64,000 nucleotides of DNA, from the NCBI GenBank assembly GCA_002454045.1, contig DKID01000004.1, positions 1-64,000 of the forward strand, given 5' to 3'. Below, piece after piece: positions 29,163 through 38,947 of the stretch; within the stretch, counting starts at the first letter, position 1; each line of letters begins with the position of its first letter. This stretch comes from Nitrospina sp. UBA6727. Its GTDB lineage: Bacteria; Nitrospinota; Nitrospinia; Nitrospinales; VA-1. The notes beneath the pieces are model-generated. The model ran no database searches. It saw only the letters and a list, made by a program, of their open reading frames with translations, and had not been told where the DNA came from. The translations under genes were made by a program, and so were the position numbers.

Positions 29163-30671
29163 TCAACTTTTGAAAAGACCTTTGAATTCTTCGATAGCAG
29201 TTTTTAACTGACCTTCGGTGTCATCATCGAATTTCCCCGCCGCCGAAATTTTTTCCATCAACGCGTTGTGTTTTTCCTCCATATAATTAAGCAGGCCGCT
29301 CTCAAACTTTTTGATGTCGGCGACGGGAATGTCGTCCACCAGTCCGCGCACGCCGGAGAAGATGGAAATGATTTGTTGAACCACGCTCAACGGTTTGTAC
29401 TGATCCTGCTTGAGCAATTCCACCAGCCGTTCGCCACGGCGGAGTTGCGCTTGGGTCGCGGCGTCTAAGTCGCTGCCGAACTGCGCGAAGGCCGCCATCT
29501 CGCGGTATTGCGCAAGGTCTAAGCGCAAACTTCCGGCGACATGTTTCATCCCTTTGATCTGCGCCGCACCGCCGACGCGGGACACCGAAAGTCCAACGTT
29601 GATCGCGGGACGTATCCCGGAAAAAAACAAATCGGTCTCGAGAAAAATTTGTCCGTCCGTAATCGAAATCACGTTGGTCGGAATATATGCGGAGACGTCG
29701 CCCGCCTGAGTTTCTATAATCGGCAACGCCGTCATGGAACCCGCGCCGAGTTCGTCGCTGACTTTCGCCGACCGTTCTAACAATCGCGAATGCAAAAAGA
29801 ACACGTCGCCGGGATATGCTTCCCGCCCGGGAGGCCGCCGCAACAGGAGCGATAGTTGCCGATAGGCCGCCGCTTGTTTGGTGAGGTCGTCATAAACGAT
29901 TAGGCAATGTTGCCCGTTGTCGCGGAAATATTCGCCCATGGCGCAACCGGAATAAGGCACGATGAACTGCATCGGCGCTGGGTCGCTCGCCGAAGCCGAA
30001 ATCACGATGGTGTATTTCATCGCGTCGTGTTGCTCCAACGTTTTCACCACTCGGGCGACGGTGGATCGTTTTTGTCCGACCGCGACATAAATGCAAAACA
30101 TGTTCTGTCCTTTTTGGTTGATAATCGTGTCGATGGCGATGGCGGTCTTCCCCGTTTGTCGGTCGCCGATGATCAACTCCCGCTGTCCGCGGCCGATGGG
30201 AATCATCCCGTCAATCGACTTGATCCCCGTCTGCATAGGTTCGTGCACTGACTTTCGGTCGATGACGCCGGGCGCGATCCTTTCGATGGGACCGGACTTT
30301 TTTGTTTTGATCGGTCCCTTGCCGTCGATGGGACGGCCTAAACCATCGACGACGCGGCCGACCATTTCGGGTCCGACGGGGACTTCCATGATGCGTCCCG
30401 TTCGCTTGACTTCGTCGCCTTCTTTCACATCATCGTCGCGACCGAGAAGCACCGCGCCGACGTTGTCTTCTTCAAGATTCAAAACCATGCCGGCGAGGCC
30501 GCCGCGGAATTCCAGCAGTTCGCCCGACATGGCTTTTCCGAGACCATGTATCCGCGCAATTCCATCGCCGGCGGAAATCACCCGGCCGGTTTCTTTGAGT
30601 TCAATCTCCCCTTCAAAACCTTCGATCTGTTTTTGGATTAAGGAACTGATTTCATCAGCTCGTAAATTCAC
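29163..30671 (-). CDS. atpA: ATP synthase alpha subunit
   Basis: Non-catalytic nucleotide-binding subunit of F1. The 502-residue protein has GDRQTGKTAIAID as the P-loop (residues about 169-181), the PYSGCAMGEYF segment, and the alpha/beta signature (GIRPAINVGLSVSRVGG). It directly follows atpH, whose stop is at 30672. Confidence 0.98.
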   Translation of the reverse strand: MNLRADEISSLIQKQIEGFEGEIELKETGRVISAGDGIARIHGLGKAMSGELLEFRGGLAGMVLNLEEDNVGAVLLGRDDDVKEGDEVKRTGRIMEVPVGPEMVGRVVDGLGRPIDGKGPIKTKKSGPIERIAPGVIDRKSVHEPMQTGIKSIDGMIPIGRGQRELIIGDRQTGKTAIAIDTIINQKGQNMFCIYVAVGQKRSTVARVVKTLEQHDAMKYTIVISASASDPAPMQFIVPYSGCAMGEYFRDNGQHCLIVYDDLTKQAAAYRQLSLLLRRPPGREAYPGDVFFLHSRLLERSAKVSDELGAGSMTALPIIETQAGDVSAYIPTNVISITDGQIFLETDLFFSGIRPAINVGLSVSRVGGAAQIKGMKHVAGSLRLDLAQYREMAAFAQFGSDLDAATQAQLRRGERLVELLKQDQYKPLSVVQQIISIFSGVRGLVDDIPVADIKKFESGLLNYMEEKHNALMEKISAAGKFDDDTEGQLKTAIEEFKGLFKS

Positions 30672-31223
30672 TTAGGCTACCTCCTCTTCTTCTATCGTTC
30701 GTTTCAAGATACCCAAACGGTTGCGAATGGTGTCGTCCGCCACTTGGTCGCCGATGCGCAAGATGATGCCGCCGATCAACGACTCGTCCACCTCGGTGTG
30801 GATCAAAATAGTTTTCCCGGAAATTTTATTCAGCGCGGTTTTCAAACGGGCGATGTTCTCGCTGGTGAGTGGATGGGAAGAGATGACGTGAACCCGCGTT
30901 CGGTTTAGTCGGCGGTCCACGACTTTTTCGAAGTGCTCGACGATTTTTTCTAAATACAAAATCCTGCCGCGCTCGTTGAGCAAAATTATCATATTGGAAA
31001 CTTCGTCTTCCACCGCAAGCCGACTGCATAGTTCCCGAACAAGGTTCTTTTTCTTCGCCGTCGTTATGGAAGGATGCGCAAAAAAGCGTGCTAACTGTTT
31101 TTCGTTTTTGATGGCTCCCGCAAAGGCTCGCAAGTTTTCCAAAGCCTTTTCCAACGCGCCCGTATCTAAAATGTTCGCCGACAGGGCTTCGGCATATCTT
31201 TTTCCAATTTGATTTTCCAGCAT
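30672..31223 (-). CDS. atpH: ATP synthase delta subunit
   Basis: Delta ties the peripheral stalk to the top of F1. The 183-residue protein starts GKRYAEAL in the usual position and has the C-terminal family motif ESLIGGIILRIGDQVADDTIRNRL. It lies between atpF and atpA. Confidence 0.96.
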   Translation of the reverse strand: MLENQIGKRYAEALSANILDTGALEKALENLRAFAGAIKNEKQLARFFAHPSITTAKKKNLVRELCSRLAVEDEVSNMIILLNERGRILYLEKIVEHFEKVVDRRLNRTRVHVISSHPLTSENIARLKTALNKISGKTILIHTEVDESLIGGIILRIGDQVADDTIRNRLGILKRTIEEEEVA

Positions 31224-31246
31224 CGTTCAGCCTTAACTTTATGGCG

Positions 31247-31771
31247 TCAATTTCTCTGTTTTTCCAGTTCCTCGATCACTTGCTCAATGGACTCCGCGAC
31301 CAGCCTTTTTTTATCCGCGTCATCCAAAACTTTTTTCAGGAACTTCTCCGTGGAGGCGACCGTCAAGGTCGCGGCGTAACTGCGGATTTCCTGTAGCAAC
31401 TTGTTGCGCGAACTTTGGATTTCCTGTTCCGCATCTTTTTGAATCTGCCGAACTTTTGCTTCGGTTTCGCGGAGGTTTTTCGCCTGCAGTTTTTTGGCTT
31501 CCTCGTTAGCCAACTGTACAATCATCTCGGCTTTGCCGTGCGCGGCTTGTAGCGTTTCCTCCAGTTCTTTTTTAATTTCTTGCGCTTCTTTTTTTATTCT
31601 TTCGGCGTCTTCGATATCGCCGCGAATTTTTTTTTCGCGTTCTTCTAAAGCATTTAAGATTGGAGGGAAGGCAAATTTCTTAAGGAGGTAAAACAAAATC
31701 CCGAAAGAGATCAGCGACCAGAAAATTAGCGAACTAAAAAAATGGACGTCTTCAAATTGCGGCATATCCAA
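31247..31771 (-). CDS. atpF: ATP synthase b subunit
   Basis: Peripheral stalk subunit. The 174-residue protein has one N-terminal membrane helix (FFSSLIFWSLISFGILFYLL) followed by a long charged coiled coil, normal for subunit b. Only one b gene is present, so the stalk is expected to be a homodimer. Confidence 0.95.
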   Translation of the reverse strand: MDMPQFEDVHFFSSLIFWSLISFGILFYLLKKFAFPPILNALEEREKKIRGDIEDAERIKKEAQEIKKELEETLQAAHGKAEMIVQLANEEAKKLQAKNLRETEAKVRQIQKDAEQEIQSSRNKLLQEIRSYAATLTVASTEKFLKKVLDDADKKRLVAESIEQVIEELEKQRN

Positions 31772-31844
31772 TCCTTAAAAAAGTTTGTTCAACTTCGCCC
31801 GACATAAATTTTATGCGGGGAAGCGGCGCCCGTCATCGCTCGCT

Positions 31845-32066
31845 TTACGGCATGATGATGAAGGCGATGACCAGCGCGTACAGTGCGATTGCTTCGACTA
31901 GCGCAAAACCAATCCAGCAATATTTTGCGACTCGTACTTCGCAATTAGGCTGACGTCCAACTGTCTCGATGGTCTTCGCAAAAATATAGGCGATGCCCAG
32001 CGCGGCTCCAAAAAATCCGGCGGCGCACAAACCCATTCCAATTAACGCGGCAGCTTCTGGACTCAT
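31845..32066 (-). CDS. atpE: ATP synthase c subunit
   Basis: The 73-residue hairpin makes the rotor ring. Two membrane helices flank the polar loop GRQPNCEVRV. The ion-binding carboxylate is the Glu in FALVEAIALYAL. The usual sodium-binding neighbours (Gln in helix 1 and ES/T after the Glu) are absent, so the ring is most likely proton-coupled; this is inferred from motif absence. Confidence 0.95.
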   Translation of the reverse strand: MSPEAAALIGMGLCAAGFFGAALGIAYIFAKTIETVGRQPNCEVRVAKYCWIGFALVEAIALYALVIAFIIMP

Positions 32067-32100
32067 TTTTTTCCTCCTACGTGGTTTGTGTTAAAAAAAA

Positions 32101-32832
32101 TTAATGCAACTTGATGACGTCGCCGATGTAAACACAGGTCAGCGTCGTGAAGATATAAGCCTGAATCAACGCGATGGCGATTTCCAATCCGTTAATTGCA
32201 ATCGTAAATCCAAAAGGCAACCAGCCGAGCCACAACGGCCCGGTCATGGCGAGCCCGAACAGCACGGCGAGCACGGTGTGTCCCGCCGTCATATTGGCGA
32301 ACAAACGAACCGCGAGCGAGATGGGACGCGCCAGCATGCTGATAATTTCAATGGGAACTATCAAGGGGATTATGATCTTGGGAACTCCCGGCGGTACCAA
32401 AATTCCAAAAAAGTTTATGCCGTGCCGACGGAATCCAATCACCAAGGTTAGAATAAAAATGCCGACGGCGAACGCGCCGGTCACCGCTAGTTGACTGGTG
32501 ATGGTGTAAGAGCCCGGCACCAGTCCAATCAAATTGCAAGCCAGAATAAATAGGAATAGCGTGGCGATGAACGGGATATATTTTTTGCCTTCCTCTTCGC
32601 CGATAAACTCGAAGACCATGTTGCGTATAAATTCCAGGGCGACTTCCAAAACGCTCTGCAGTTTTCCCGGCACGGGAGAAACACCGCGGCTTACCGCCAA
32701 CGTGAATGTTCCGACAACGATGGCCAATCCTGCCCACATCGCCACGACGGCGTTGTTGATGGAAAGGTCTAGTCCTCCTATGTGAATCGGGATGATGGTA
32801 TGAATTTTGAAATGATCCAGCGGGCTTTCCAT
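32101..32832 (-). CDS. atpB: ATP synthase a subunit
   Basis: Membrane stator subunit with the ion half-channels. The 243-residue protein has five to six hydrophobic helices and the essential Arg in the motif LAVRLFANMTAGH (about residue 175). The final helix (LIQAYIFTTLTCVYIGD) carries the conserved Gln. Usual length and usual position between atpI and atpE. Confidence 0.96.
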   Translation of the reverse strand: MESPLDHFKIHTIIPIHIGGLDLSINNAVVAMWAGLAIVVGTFTLAVSRGVSPVPGKLQSVLEVALEFIRNMVFEFIGEEEGKKYIPFIATLFLFILACNLIGLVPGSYTITSQLAVTGAFAVGIFILTLVIGFRRHGINFFGILVPPGVPKIIIPLIVPIEIISMLARPISLAVRLFANMTAGHTVLAVLFGLAMTGPLWLGWLPFGFTIAINGLEIAIALIQAYIFTTLTCVYIGDVIKLH

Positions 32833-32851
32833 GGTTTACGTTTGGCTTAAG

Positions 32852-33085
32852 TCAGGAATTATTATCGTCGTCGTCTTCCACGTCCAACCGCATCGCCGCG
32901 CGATAAACGTTCAGACACCCTGCGGCTCCGCCCAAAATAATCCCGACCGCCAAGCCCCAGGGTCGGGTGTCGAAAAATTGATCCGTGCCGTAACCTAGCA
33001 AGGCACCGATCAACGTGGCCACCGTCAGTTCAGTTCCCAATCTGAACGCCACCTGCATACCTTGACGGAGACTGTTTTTCATCAA
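32852..33085 (-). CDS. AtpI/AtpZ-family ATP synthase accessory protein
   Basis: A 77-residue membrane protein with two hydrophobic helices (around TVATLIGALLGYGTD and GLAVGIILGGAAGCLNVYRA), typical of the small AtpI/AtpZ family often encoded just before atpB. It is thought to assist assembly of the c-ring or to transport magnesium and calcium. It heads the operon and ends 19 bases before atpB. Confidence 0.8.
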   Translation of the reverse strand: MMKNSLRQGMQVAFRLGTELTVATLIGALLGYGTDQFFDTRPWGLAVGIILGGAAGCLNVYRAAMRLDVEDDDDNNS

Positions 33086-33176
33086 CTTAATGTTTGGGTG
33101 GAATCAACCAGCGGGAAATCGGGCTCATCATACCTCAACGTTTTTTGAATTTAATAAATTTTAAGGGGCTGTATTC

Positions 33177-33503
33177 CTAGCAAGGGAGGGTGCCGTGTTC
33201 AAGTTCGTAAGCCTCAAGTGGAATCATATCGATGGCGTCCCAAGGGCAGCCTTCCAGGAGAGTATCCATCGGACCTTTGCTGATACATTTTTTACAACCG
33301 ATGCACAGCAAAGGATCTACATAGACGAGGTTAAAAGCTGGGGCCGCCTCGTTCTCTACTTCAAACATACAGTTGTCGACTGGACACTCGGTGATGCAGA
33401 TGGGCGACCCAGCGCAACCGGTACAGGCTTCGTTGATAACAGCCAATATCTTGGGCTTGCGTTTTCTTTGTACGCTACGTTTCACTTTCTCTTTGGTCGC
33501 CAT
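33177..33503 (-). CDS. 4Fe-4S dicluster ferredoxin with unusual cysteine spacing
   Basis: A 108-residue basic-start protein with two cysteine groups. The first is CTGCAGSPICITECP (spacing C-x2-C-x5-C-x3-CP instead of C-x2-C-x2-C-x3-CP). The second has CIGCKKC with the fourth Cys 12 residues later (ISKGPMDTLLEG, then CP). Both departures lengthen loops around a cluster. It is read toward the ATP synthase operon with 91 bases before atpI. A soluble electron carrier is the likely role; the partner is unknown. Confidence 0.85.
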   Translation of the reverse strand: MATKEKVKRSVQRKRKPKILAVINEACTGCAGSPICITECPVDNCMFEVENEAAPAFNLVYVDPLLCIGCKKCISKGPMDTLLEGCPWDAIDMIPLEAYELEHGTLPC

Positions 33504-33748
33504 AAATCAATCTTGCTGAAATCAAGTTAACGAGGTGCTACCGCGATTAACAAACCGTGGAATTATAACCACAAACAACTCGTCATTTCAATAGCGGATT
33601 GCCGCGGACGACCACGGCTCTTTTTAATTTACACCCGCGAACCTCTGTATTAAGATAGCCCAAGCGAGTTCGGGATGAACCTGGCTCCATGAACGAGTCG
33701 CAGCGATGGCGCGGTGACGACGGCGGCGGTGAGGTTGATATTTTTGCC

Positions 33749-34768
33749 ATGTCATTCAAATCAGTTTTAGGACAGTCGCAGCCGAAAAAAATACTGATGA
33801 ACGCTCTCCGAAACGGCAGTGTCGCGCACGCCTATCTGTTCTACGGACAAGAAAGTATCGGAAAAAAAAAGTTGGCCATCGCTTTAGCAAAATCTCTTAA
33901 CTGCAAACAACCTGACCCGCTGGATGCCTGCGGCGAGTGCGAGTCCTGCTTGAAAATTGAGCGGCGTGTTCATCCCGACTTCTTTTTTATCGAGCCTGCA
34001 AAAAGTACTCCCACGTCCCGGGAAGCAGTCATCAAAATTGAAACGATTCGCGAACTACAAAAAAAATTAGCCTACCTACCTTACGAAGGAAAAACAAAAG
34101 TCGTGGTAATCGATTCCGCCGACCTCTTAAATCACCAAGCGTCAAACTCCTTTCTAAAAACGTTGGAGGAACCGCCAAGTTCAACCGTGCTGATACTCAT
34201 CTCGTCCAATCCTCACAAACTATTGCCGACCCTTCTTTCCCGGTGTCAAGGAATACAGTTTCATCGCCTGCATTCTTCAGACGTCAGAAAAATAATTCAA
34301 TCGAAGATTGCGGCGGCGGGCGAATCGTTGACAGAATCGGAACTTGATTTTCATGCGCAACGGTCGCAAGGAAGCGTGAACCGGGCGTTGGCGGAGAACT
34401 TCGCGGAGACGGAAGTTTTACGAGAGCAACTGCTGGAAGTTTTGGAAAAAGTTTCTTTCGACCGTATGGACATCGTGTTCGCCTTTGCAAAAACATGGGC
34501 AAAGCAAACAGAACAACTGCAATCCGTGTTGAACGAATTATCGGGTTTGATTCGCGACTTAGCCTTCCACCGCGCCGGTTGCGTTCCATCGAATATTCAA
34601 AGCGACGACCTATCGGTTAGAATGATGGAGGTGGCGCAAACCCGCAGTCTACAAGCCTGGCTGGGTCGATTCATCGCCGTCCGCAACACCCATGCCGCTT
34701 TGTCTGGCAACGCCAACGCGCAACTATTTCTGGAAAACATGCTCATCGAATTTTGTGAAGCCGCGTAG
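33749..34768 (+). CDS. holB: DNA polymerase III delta' subunit
   Basis: Delta' is a clamp-loader subunit. The 339-residue protein starts MSFKSVLGQSQPKKIL, has a degenerate P-loop (GQESIGKKKLAIALAK, no catalytic GKT/S), the zinc cysteines of the family (CKQP, then CGECESC), and the sensor region SNPHKLLPTLLSRCQ. The ATG at 33749 is preferred over one at 33689, since the added residues lie within GC-rich intergenic DNA. It is followed after five bases by the YaaT-like gene, a common pairing. Confidence 0.9.
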   Translation: MSFKSVLGQSQPKKILMNALRNGSVAHAYLFYGQESIGKKKLAIALAKSLNCKQPDPLDACGECESCLKIERRVHPDFFFIEPAKSTPTSREAVIKIETIRELQKKLAYLPYEGKTKVVVIDSADLLNHQASNSFLKTLEEPPSSTVLILISSNPHKLLPTLLSRCQGIQFHRLHSSDVRKIIQSKIAAAGESLTESELDFHAQRSQGSVNRALAENFAETEVLREQLLEVLEKVSFDRMDIVFAFAKTWAKQTEQLQSVLNELSGLIRDLAFHRAGCVPSNIQSDDLSVRMMEVAQTRSLQAWLGRFIAVRNTHAALSGNANAQLFLENMLIEFCEAA

Positions 34769-34773
34769 AATCT

Positions 34774-35634
34774 ATGAACACTGCCGCCAAAGAAACTCCC
34801 CCTGCCGCCCAGCGACCGCCGAGGTTTCTCATCGGAGTGCGGGTCATCGCCCAGACTAAATCGGAACTTTATAATCCGGGAGACTTGCGGCTAAAAGTGG
34901 GGGCGACGGTGATGGTCAACACCCGGCAAGGTTTGAAGATGGGCGTGGTGGCTTCGAACAAGATTCCCAATTTTCGCCAAGACGAAACCTTCAACCAAAT
35001 ATTACGCACCGCTAACGACAACGATTGCCAAGCAGAAAACCGACGGCATCGCGTCGAGGAAAAAGCCAAGACTTTATGCCGCGAAAAAATTGCGGAGTTG
35101 AAACTGCCGATGAACCTGAGCCGAGTAGTACATCAGCCGCACATGAACAAGACGATTTTTTTCTTCACCGCCGAAGGTCGGGTGGACTTCCGTCAACTGA
35201 TCCGCGACCTTGCGTCAAACCTTCACCACCGCATTGAGATGAGGCAAGTCGGAGTGCGCGACGAAGCCAAAGTCATCGGAGGTTATGGAGTGTGCGGGGA
35301 AACGCTTTGCTGTTCCACCTGGCTACCAAACTTTACGCCGGTGACCGTGAAGATGGCCAAGAACCAGGGGATAGCACTCAACCCCAGCAAAATTTCCGGC
35401 GTCTGCGGACGGCTCATGTGCTGCTTACAATATGAACACGACAACTACAAAGCCCTCGTTAAAAACTTGCCTAGAGTCGACAGCCAAGTGCAAACTCTGG
35501 AAGGACCCGGTCGGGTCATCAGGAATGAAATTCTTGAACAACGTGTCGTCGTTCTGCTGGAAGATGGAAGTACAATAACCTGTCGCCTGGACGAACTACC
35601 GAAGCATCAGAATTCTCAAAAACTCGGAACCTGA
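34774..35634 (+). CDS. PSP1/YaaT-family protein
   Basis: A 286-residue protein of the PSP1 C-terminal domain family; in Bacillus, YaaT forms a complex with YlbF and YmcA and affects RNA processing and development. Here it shows the conserved cysteine pattern CGETLCC and CGRLMCC. It follows holB by five bases, as in many bacteria, and metG comes 11 bases later. In a Gram-negative host the role is not established. Confidence 0.85.
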   Translation: MNTAAKETPPAAQRPPRFLIGVRVIAQTKSELYNPGDLRLKVGATVMVNTRQGLKMGVVASNKIPNFRQDETFNQILRTANDNDCQAENRRHRVEEKAKTLCREKIAELKLPMNLSRVVHQPHMNKTIFFFTAEGRVDFRQLIRDLASNLHHRIEMRQVGVRDEAKVIGGYGVCGETLCCSTWLPNFTPVTVKMAKNQGIALNPSKISGVCGRLMCCLQYEHDNYKALVKNLPRVDSQVQTLEGPGRVIRNEILEQRVVVLLEDGSTITCRLDELPKHQNSQKLGT

Positions 35635-35645
35635 AAAACCGTTCT

Positions 35646-37559
35646 ATGCAACAAAAAAAGTTTTACATCACCACCCCCATTTATTACGTCAACGATGTCC
35701 CCCACATAGGCCACGCCTACACCACCATCGCGGCGGATGTGGCCGCGCGCTATCAACGCCTCGAAGGAGCCGACGTCTTTTTCCTGACCGGCACCGACGA
35801 GCACGGGCAAAAAGTCCAGCAGGCCGCCGACGAATTTGGCGTGAGCCCGCAGGAACATGTCGACAAACTTCATCAGCGATTCAAAGAACTCTGGGTGCGG
35901 CTCAACATTTCCAACAACGATTTCATCCGCACCACCGAGGAGCGGCATAAAAAATTAGTGCGCGACATTCTTCGGCAACTTCACTCCAAAGATGAGATTT
36001 ACCGCGACAGTTATGAAGGCTGGTATTGCACGCCCTGCGAACGGTTCTGGACCGAGAAAGACTTGGCGGAAGGAAACTGCCCGGAATGCCAACGCAAAGT
36101 GGACAAGATCAAAGAACATAATTATTTTTTTCGCATGAAAAAATATCAGCGCTGGCTAGTCGAGAAAATTAAAAACGATCCGCATTTCATCTTGCCCGCT
36201 TCGCGAAAAAATGAAGTGCTCGGTTTCCTGGAAAAACCGCTGGAAGATTTATGCATCTCGCGCCCCAAGTCCAGACTTGCGTGGGGCATCCCCCTTCCCT
36301 TTGACGAAGATTACGTCACCTATGTCTGGTTCGACGCCCTGATCAACTACATCTCCATTCACGGTTCGCTGGACGATATTAAAACATCCAAATTCTGGCC
36401 CGCCGATCACAACATGGTAGGCAAAGATATTCTCACCACGCACGCGGTATATTGGTCCACCATGCTCAAAGCCATTGGACTGGAACCACCCAAAAATATT
36501 TTCGCGCACGGATGGTGGACCGTGAACGGACAAAAGATGTCGAAATCATTACAAAATGTTGTGGAGCCCAACCAGTTGATCGACCAGTTCGGAGTTGACG
36601 TCATCCGTTATTTTCTTCTTCGAGAAGTTCCTTTCGGATTAGACGGCGACTTCTCGCACAAAGCCCTCATCGGCAGACTGAACAGCGATTTGGCCAACAA
36701 CCTCGGCAACTTGCTGAATCGAACCGTCAACATGATGAAAAAATATTGCGGCGGAATTATTCCAGTTCCCGCAACGGTCGCCGCCGAAGATAATTCGTTA
36801 ACCGAAAAATCCGCCGAAGTGATTGCCGAGGTACGCAAACTTTATAACGAACTGGCGTACAATAAAATCCTGCAAAAAATTTGGGAACTGGTGGACGCCA
36901 CCAATCAATACATCGACAAAACCGGCCCCTGGAATCTCGCAAAAACCGACGCGGGAAATGAGCGGCTGAAAACCGTGATGTACAACTCCGCGGAATCGCT
37001 GCGCGTTTTGGGAATCTTGTTGAATCCGTTCATGCCGCAAAGCACCGAGTCATTGATGAAACAACTCGGCGTCGCAACCGCCATCGAAGAACAGGGGATG
37101 AACTCCATCGACAAATGGGGCGGATTAAAATCCGGAAGCCAGACGCAAAAAGCCAACCCGTTGTTTCCGCGAATCGAAGACAAGCAAGCGGAAAAAATTC
37201 TCGCCGAAATCTCTGCGCCGAAAAAAGACGCAGCGCATCAAATCACCATCGACGAGTTTATGAAGATGGAATTAAGAACCGGCAAAATTATGGCGGCGGA
37301 AAAAGTTAAAAAGTCAAAAAAACTTATTCAACTAAAAATCGACATCGGCACCGAAACCCGGCAAGTGCTGGCGGGCATCTCCGCAAGTTATGAACCGGCG
37401 GACTTGGTTGGGCGAACGGTCATCATCGTCGCCAATCTCAAACCCGCCAAGTTGATGGGCATCGAGTCGCAAGGCATGGTGCTTGCCGCAGGCGATGGCG
37501 ACACGATCATGCTGGCTGGATTCGATCAGGAACCGGGACAAGGGATTCGAGTAAGATGA
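35646..37559 (+). CDS. metG: methionyl-tRNA synthetase
   Basis: Charges tRNA-Met. The 637-residue protein has the HIGH motif (NDVPHIGHAYTT), the zinc knuckle cysteines (CTPC and CPEC), the KMSKS motif (KMSKSLQN), the anticodon-binding helical domain, and a C-terminal tRNA-binding (EMAP-like) domain of about 105 residues starting near IDEFMKMELRTGKI. The stop overlaps the start of the next gene by four bases (ATGA). Confidence 0.97.
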   Translation: MQQKKFYITTPIYYVNDVPHIGHAYTTIAADVAARYQRLEGADVFFLTGTDEHGQKVQQAADEFGVSPQEHVDKLHQRFKELWVRLNISNNDFIRTTEERHKKLVRDILRQLHSKDEIYRDSYEGWYCTPCERFWTEKDLAEGNCPECQRKVDKIKEHNYFFRMKKYQRWLVEKIKNDPHFILPASRKNEVLGFLEKPLEDLCISRPKSRLAWGIPLPFDEDYVTYVWFDALINYISIHGSLDDIKTSKFWPADHNMVGKDILTTHAVYWSTMLKAIGLEPPKNIFAHGWWTVNGQKMSKSLQNVVEPNQLIDQFGVDVIRYFLLREVPFGLDGDFSHKALIGRLNSDLANNLGNLLNRTVNMMKKYCGGIIPVPATVAAEDNSLTEKSAEVIAEVRKLYNELAYNKILQKIWELVDATNQYIDKTGPWNLAKTDAGNERLKTVMYNSAESLRVLGILLNPFMPQSTESLMKQLGVATAIEEQGMNSIDKWGGLKSGSQTQKANPLFPRIEDKQAEKILAEISAPKKDAAHQITIDEFMKMELRTGKIMAAEKVKKSKKLIQLKIDIGTETRQVLAGISASYEPADLVGRTVIIVANLKPAKLMGIESQGMVLAAGDGDTIMLAGFDQEPGQGIRVR

Positions 37560-38947
37560 TCATCGACACTCACGCGCATATTGATGGCGCCGATTACGAC
37601 GAAGACCGCGAAGCAGTTATCGAGCGCGCCCGCGAAAATGGCGTCAAGTACATAGTCAATGTCGGTTGCGATGTTGAAAGCAGTTATCGTTCGATGGAGT
37701 TGGCGGAGCAGTATGATTTTATGTACGCCACCGCCGGCGTCCACCCGCACGATGTTAAGTCCATCGACGCAAACACGTACGCCCACTTGCGGCAACTTTT
37801 GTTGCACCCGAAAGTAATTGCCCTCGGCGAAATTGGTCTCGACTTCTTCAAAAATTATTCGCCGCAAGATGTCCAACGCGCTCACTTCCGCAACCAAATT
37901 CAGATGGCGCGCGAAATGAACAAGCCCATCATCATTCATTGTCGCGACGCCAACGAAAACACCATCGCCATCCTCTCCGAGTTTTACCCGAAAGAACCAA
38001 ACGCGCGGTCGGGAATTTTCCACTGTTTTTCTGGCGATCAAAAGTTGGCCGACAAAGCGTTGGAGATGGGATTTTATATTTCTTTTTCCGGGTCGGTAAC
38101 ATTCAAAAAAGCAGACAACCTGCGGGCGGTGGCGAAAACTATTCCCGCAGACCGACTGTTCGCCGAGACGGACTGCCCTTACCTGACGCCCGTCCCGCAC
38201 CGCGGCAAACGCAACGAACCGGCGTATGTAAACTTCACCGTGGAAAAACTTGCGGAAATCCGCGGACTAAAAATTGACGACGTGCAACGCACCATGGCTC
38301 TCAACTTTTTCGAACTTTTTGGAATTGGAGAAAATGCTAGCACCGGAACCATCTCGTACAAAATCCGCAACTCACTTTATCTGAACCTGACGCAACGGTG
38401 CACGGCGGATTGCGTTTTCTGCACCCGTCTAACCAAGCCGGTCGTGCAAGGTTATAACTTGGCGTTGCAACGAGAACCGTCCGCGCAAGAAGTGTGGGAG
38501 TCAATCGACGACGTTAAAAATTACGCCGAGGTTGTCTTCTGCGGATTCGGCGAGCCGACGTTGCGGTTGGACGTCATCAAGGAAGTGGCGCGGAAAATAA
38601 AAGATGGCGGCGGGCGTGTGCGGCTCAACACCAACGGGCACGGCAACGTCATCAACAAGCGCAACATTCTTCCCGAGTTATCGGGACTGATCGATGAAAT
38701 CTCGGTGAGCCTCAACGCCGATACTTCGGAAACCTACGACGAAATCTGCCAGCCTTTGCCCATGCTCAAAAACGGAATCTACGAAAAGATTAAAGAGTTC
38801 ATCGCGGAAGCCAAGAAATATATTCCCGAAGTACAAGCCACCATCGTCACGCATCAAAAAGACGTGGACGAGACGAAGTGCGAAACCATCGTCAATGAAA
38901 AGTTCGGCGTGAAATATCGGGCGCGAAGATACAACATCGTCGGCTAA
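37556..38947 (+). CDS. TatD-family nuclease fused to a radical SAM domain
   Basis: Residues 1 to about 262 are a TatD-type metal-dependent hydrolase (start MIIDTHAHIDG, then GEIGLDF, IHCRDANENT, HCFSGD, ETDCPYLTP). From about 270 a radical SAM domain begins with the cluster motif Cys282-x3-Cys286-x2-Cys289 (CTADCVFC) and GEPTLRLD, ending near the C-terminus (463 residues). TatD-linked radical SAM proteins are usually separate neighbours; here one uninterrupted ORF carries both. It overlaps metG by four bases. The coupled reaction is not known. Confidence 0.9.
   Translation: MIIDTHAHIDGADYDEDREAVIERARENGVKYIVNVGCDVESSYRSMELAEQYDFMYATAGVHPHDVKSIDANTYAHLRQLLLHPKVIALGEIGLDFFKNYSPQDVQRAHFRNQIQMAREMNKPIIIHCRDANENTIAILSEFYPKEPNARSGIFHCFSGDQKLADKALEMGFYISFSGSVTFKKADNLRAVAKTIPADRLFAETDCPYLTPVPHRGKRNEPAYVNFTVEKLAEIRGLKIDDVQRTMALNFFELFGIGENASTGTISYKIRNSLYLNLTQRCTADCVFCTRLTKPVVQGYNLALQREPSAQEVWESIDDVKNYAEVVFCGFGEPTLRLDVIKEVARKIKDGGGRVRLNTNGHGNVINKRNILPELSGLIDEISVSLNADTSETYDEICQPLPMLKNGIYEKIKEFIAEAKKYIPEVQATIVTHQKDVDETKCETIVNEKFGVKYRARRYNIVG

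Noticed and set aside
33689..33748. Earlier in-frame start for holB
   Set aside because: The added residues come from GC-rich repeat-like intergenic DNA and do not fit the family N-terminus.
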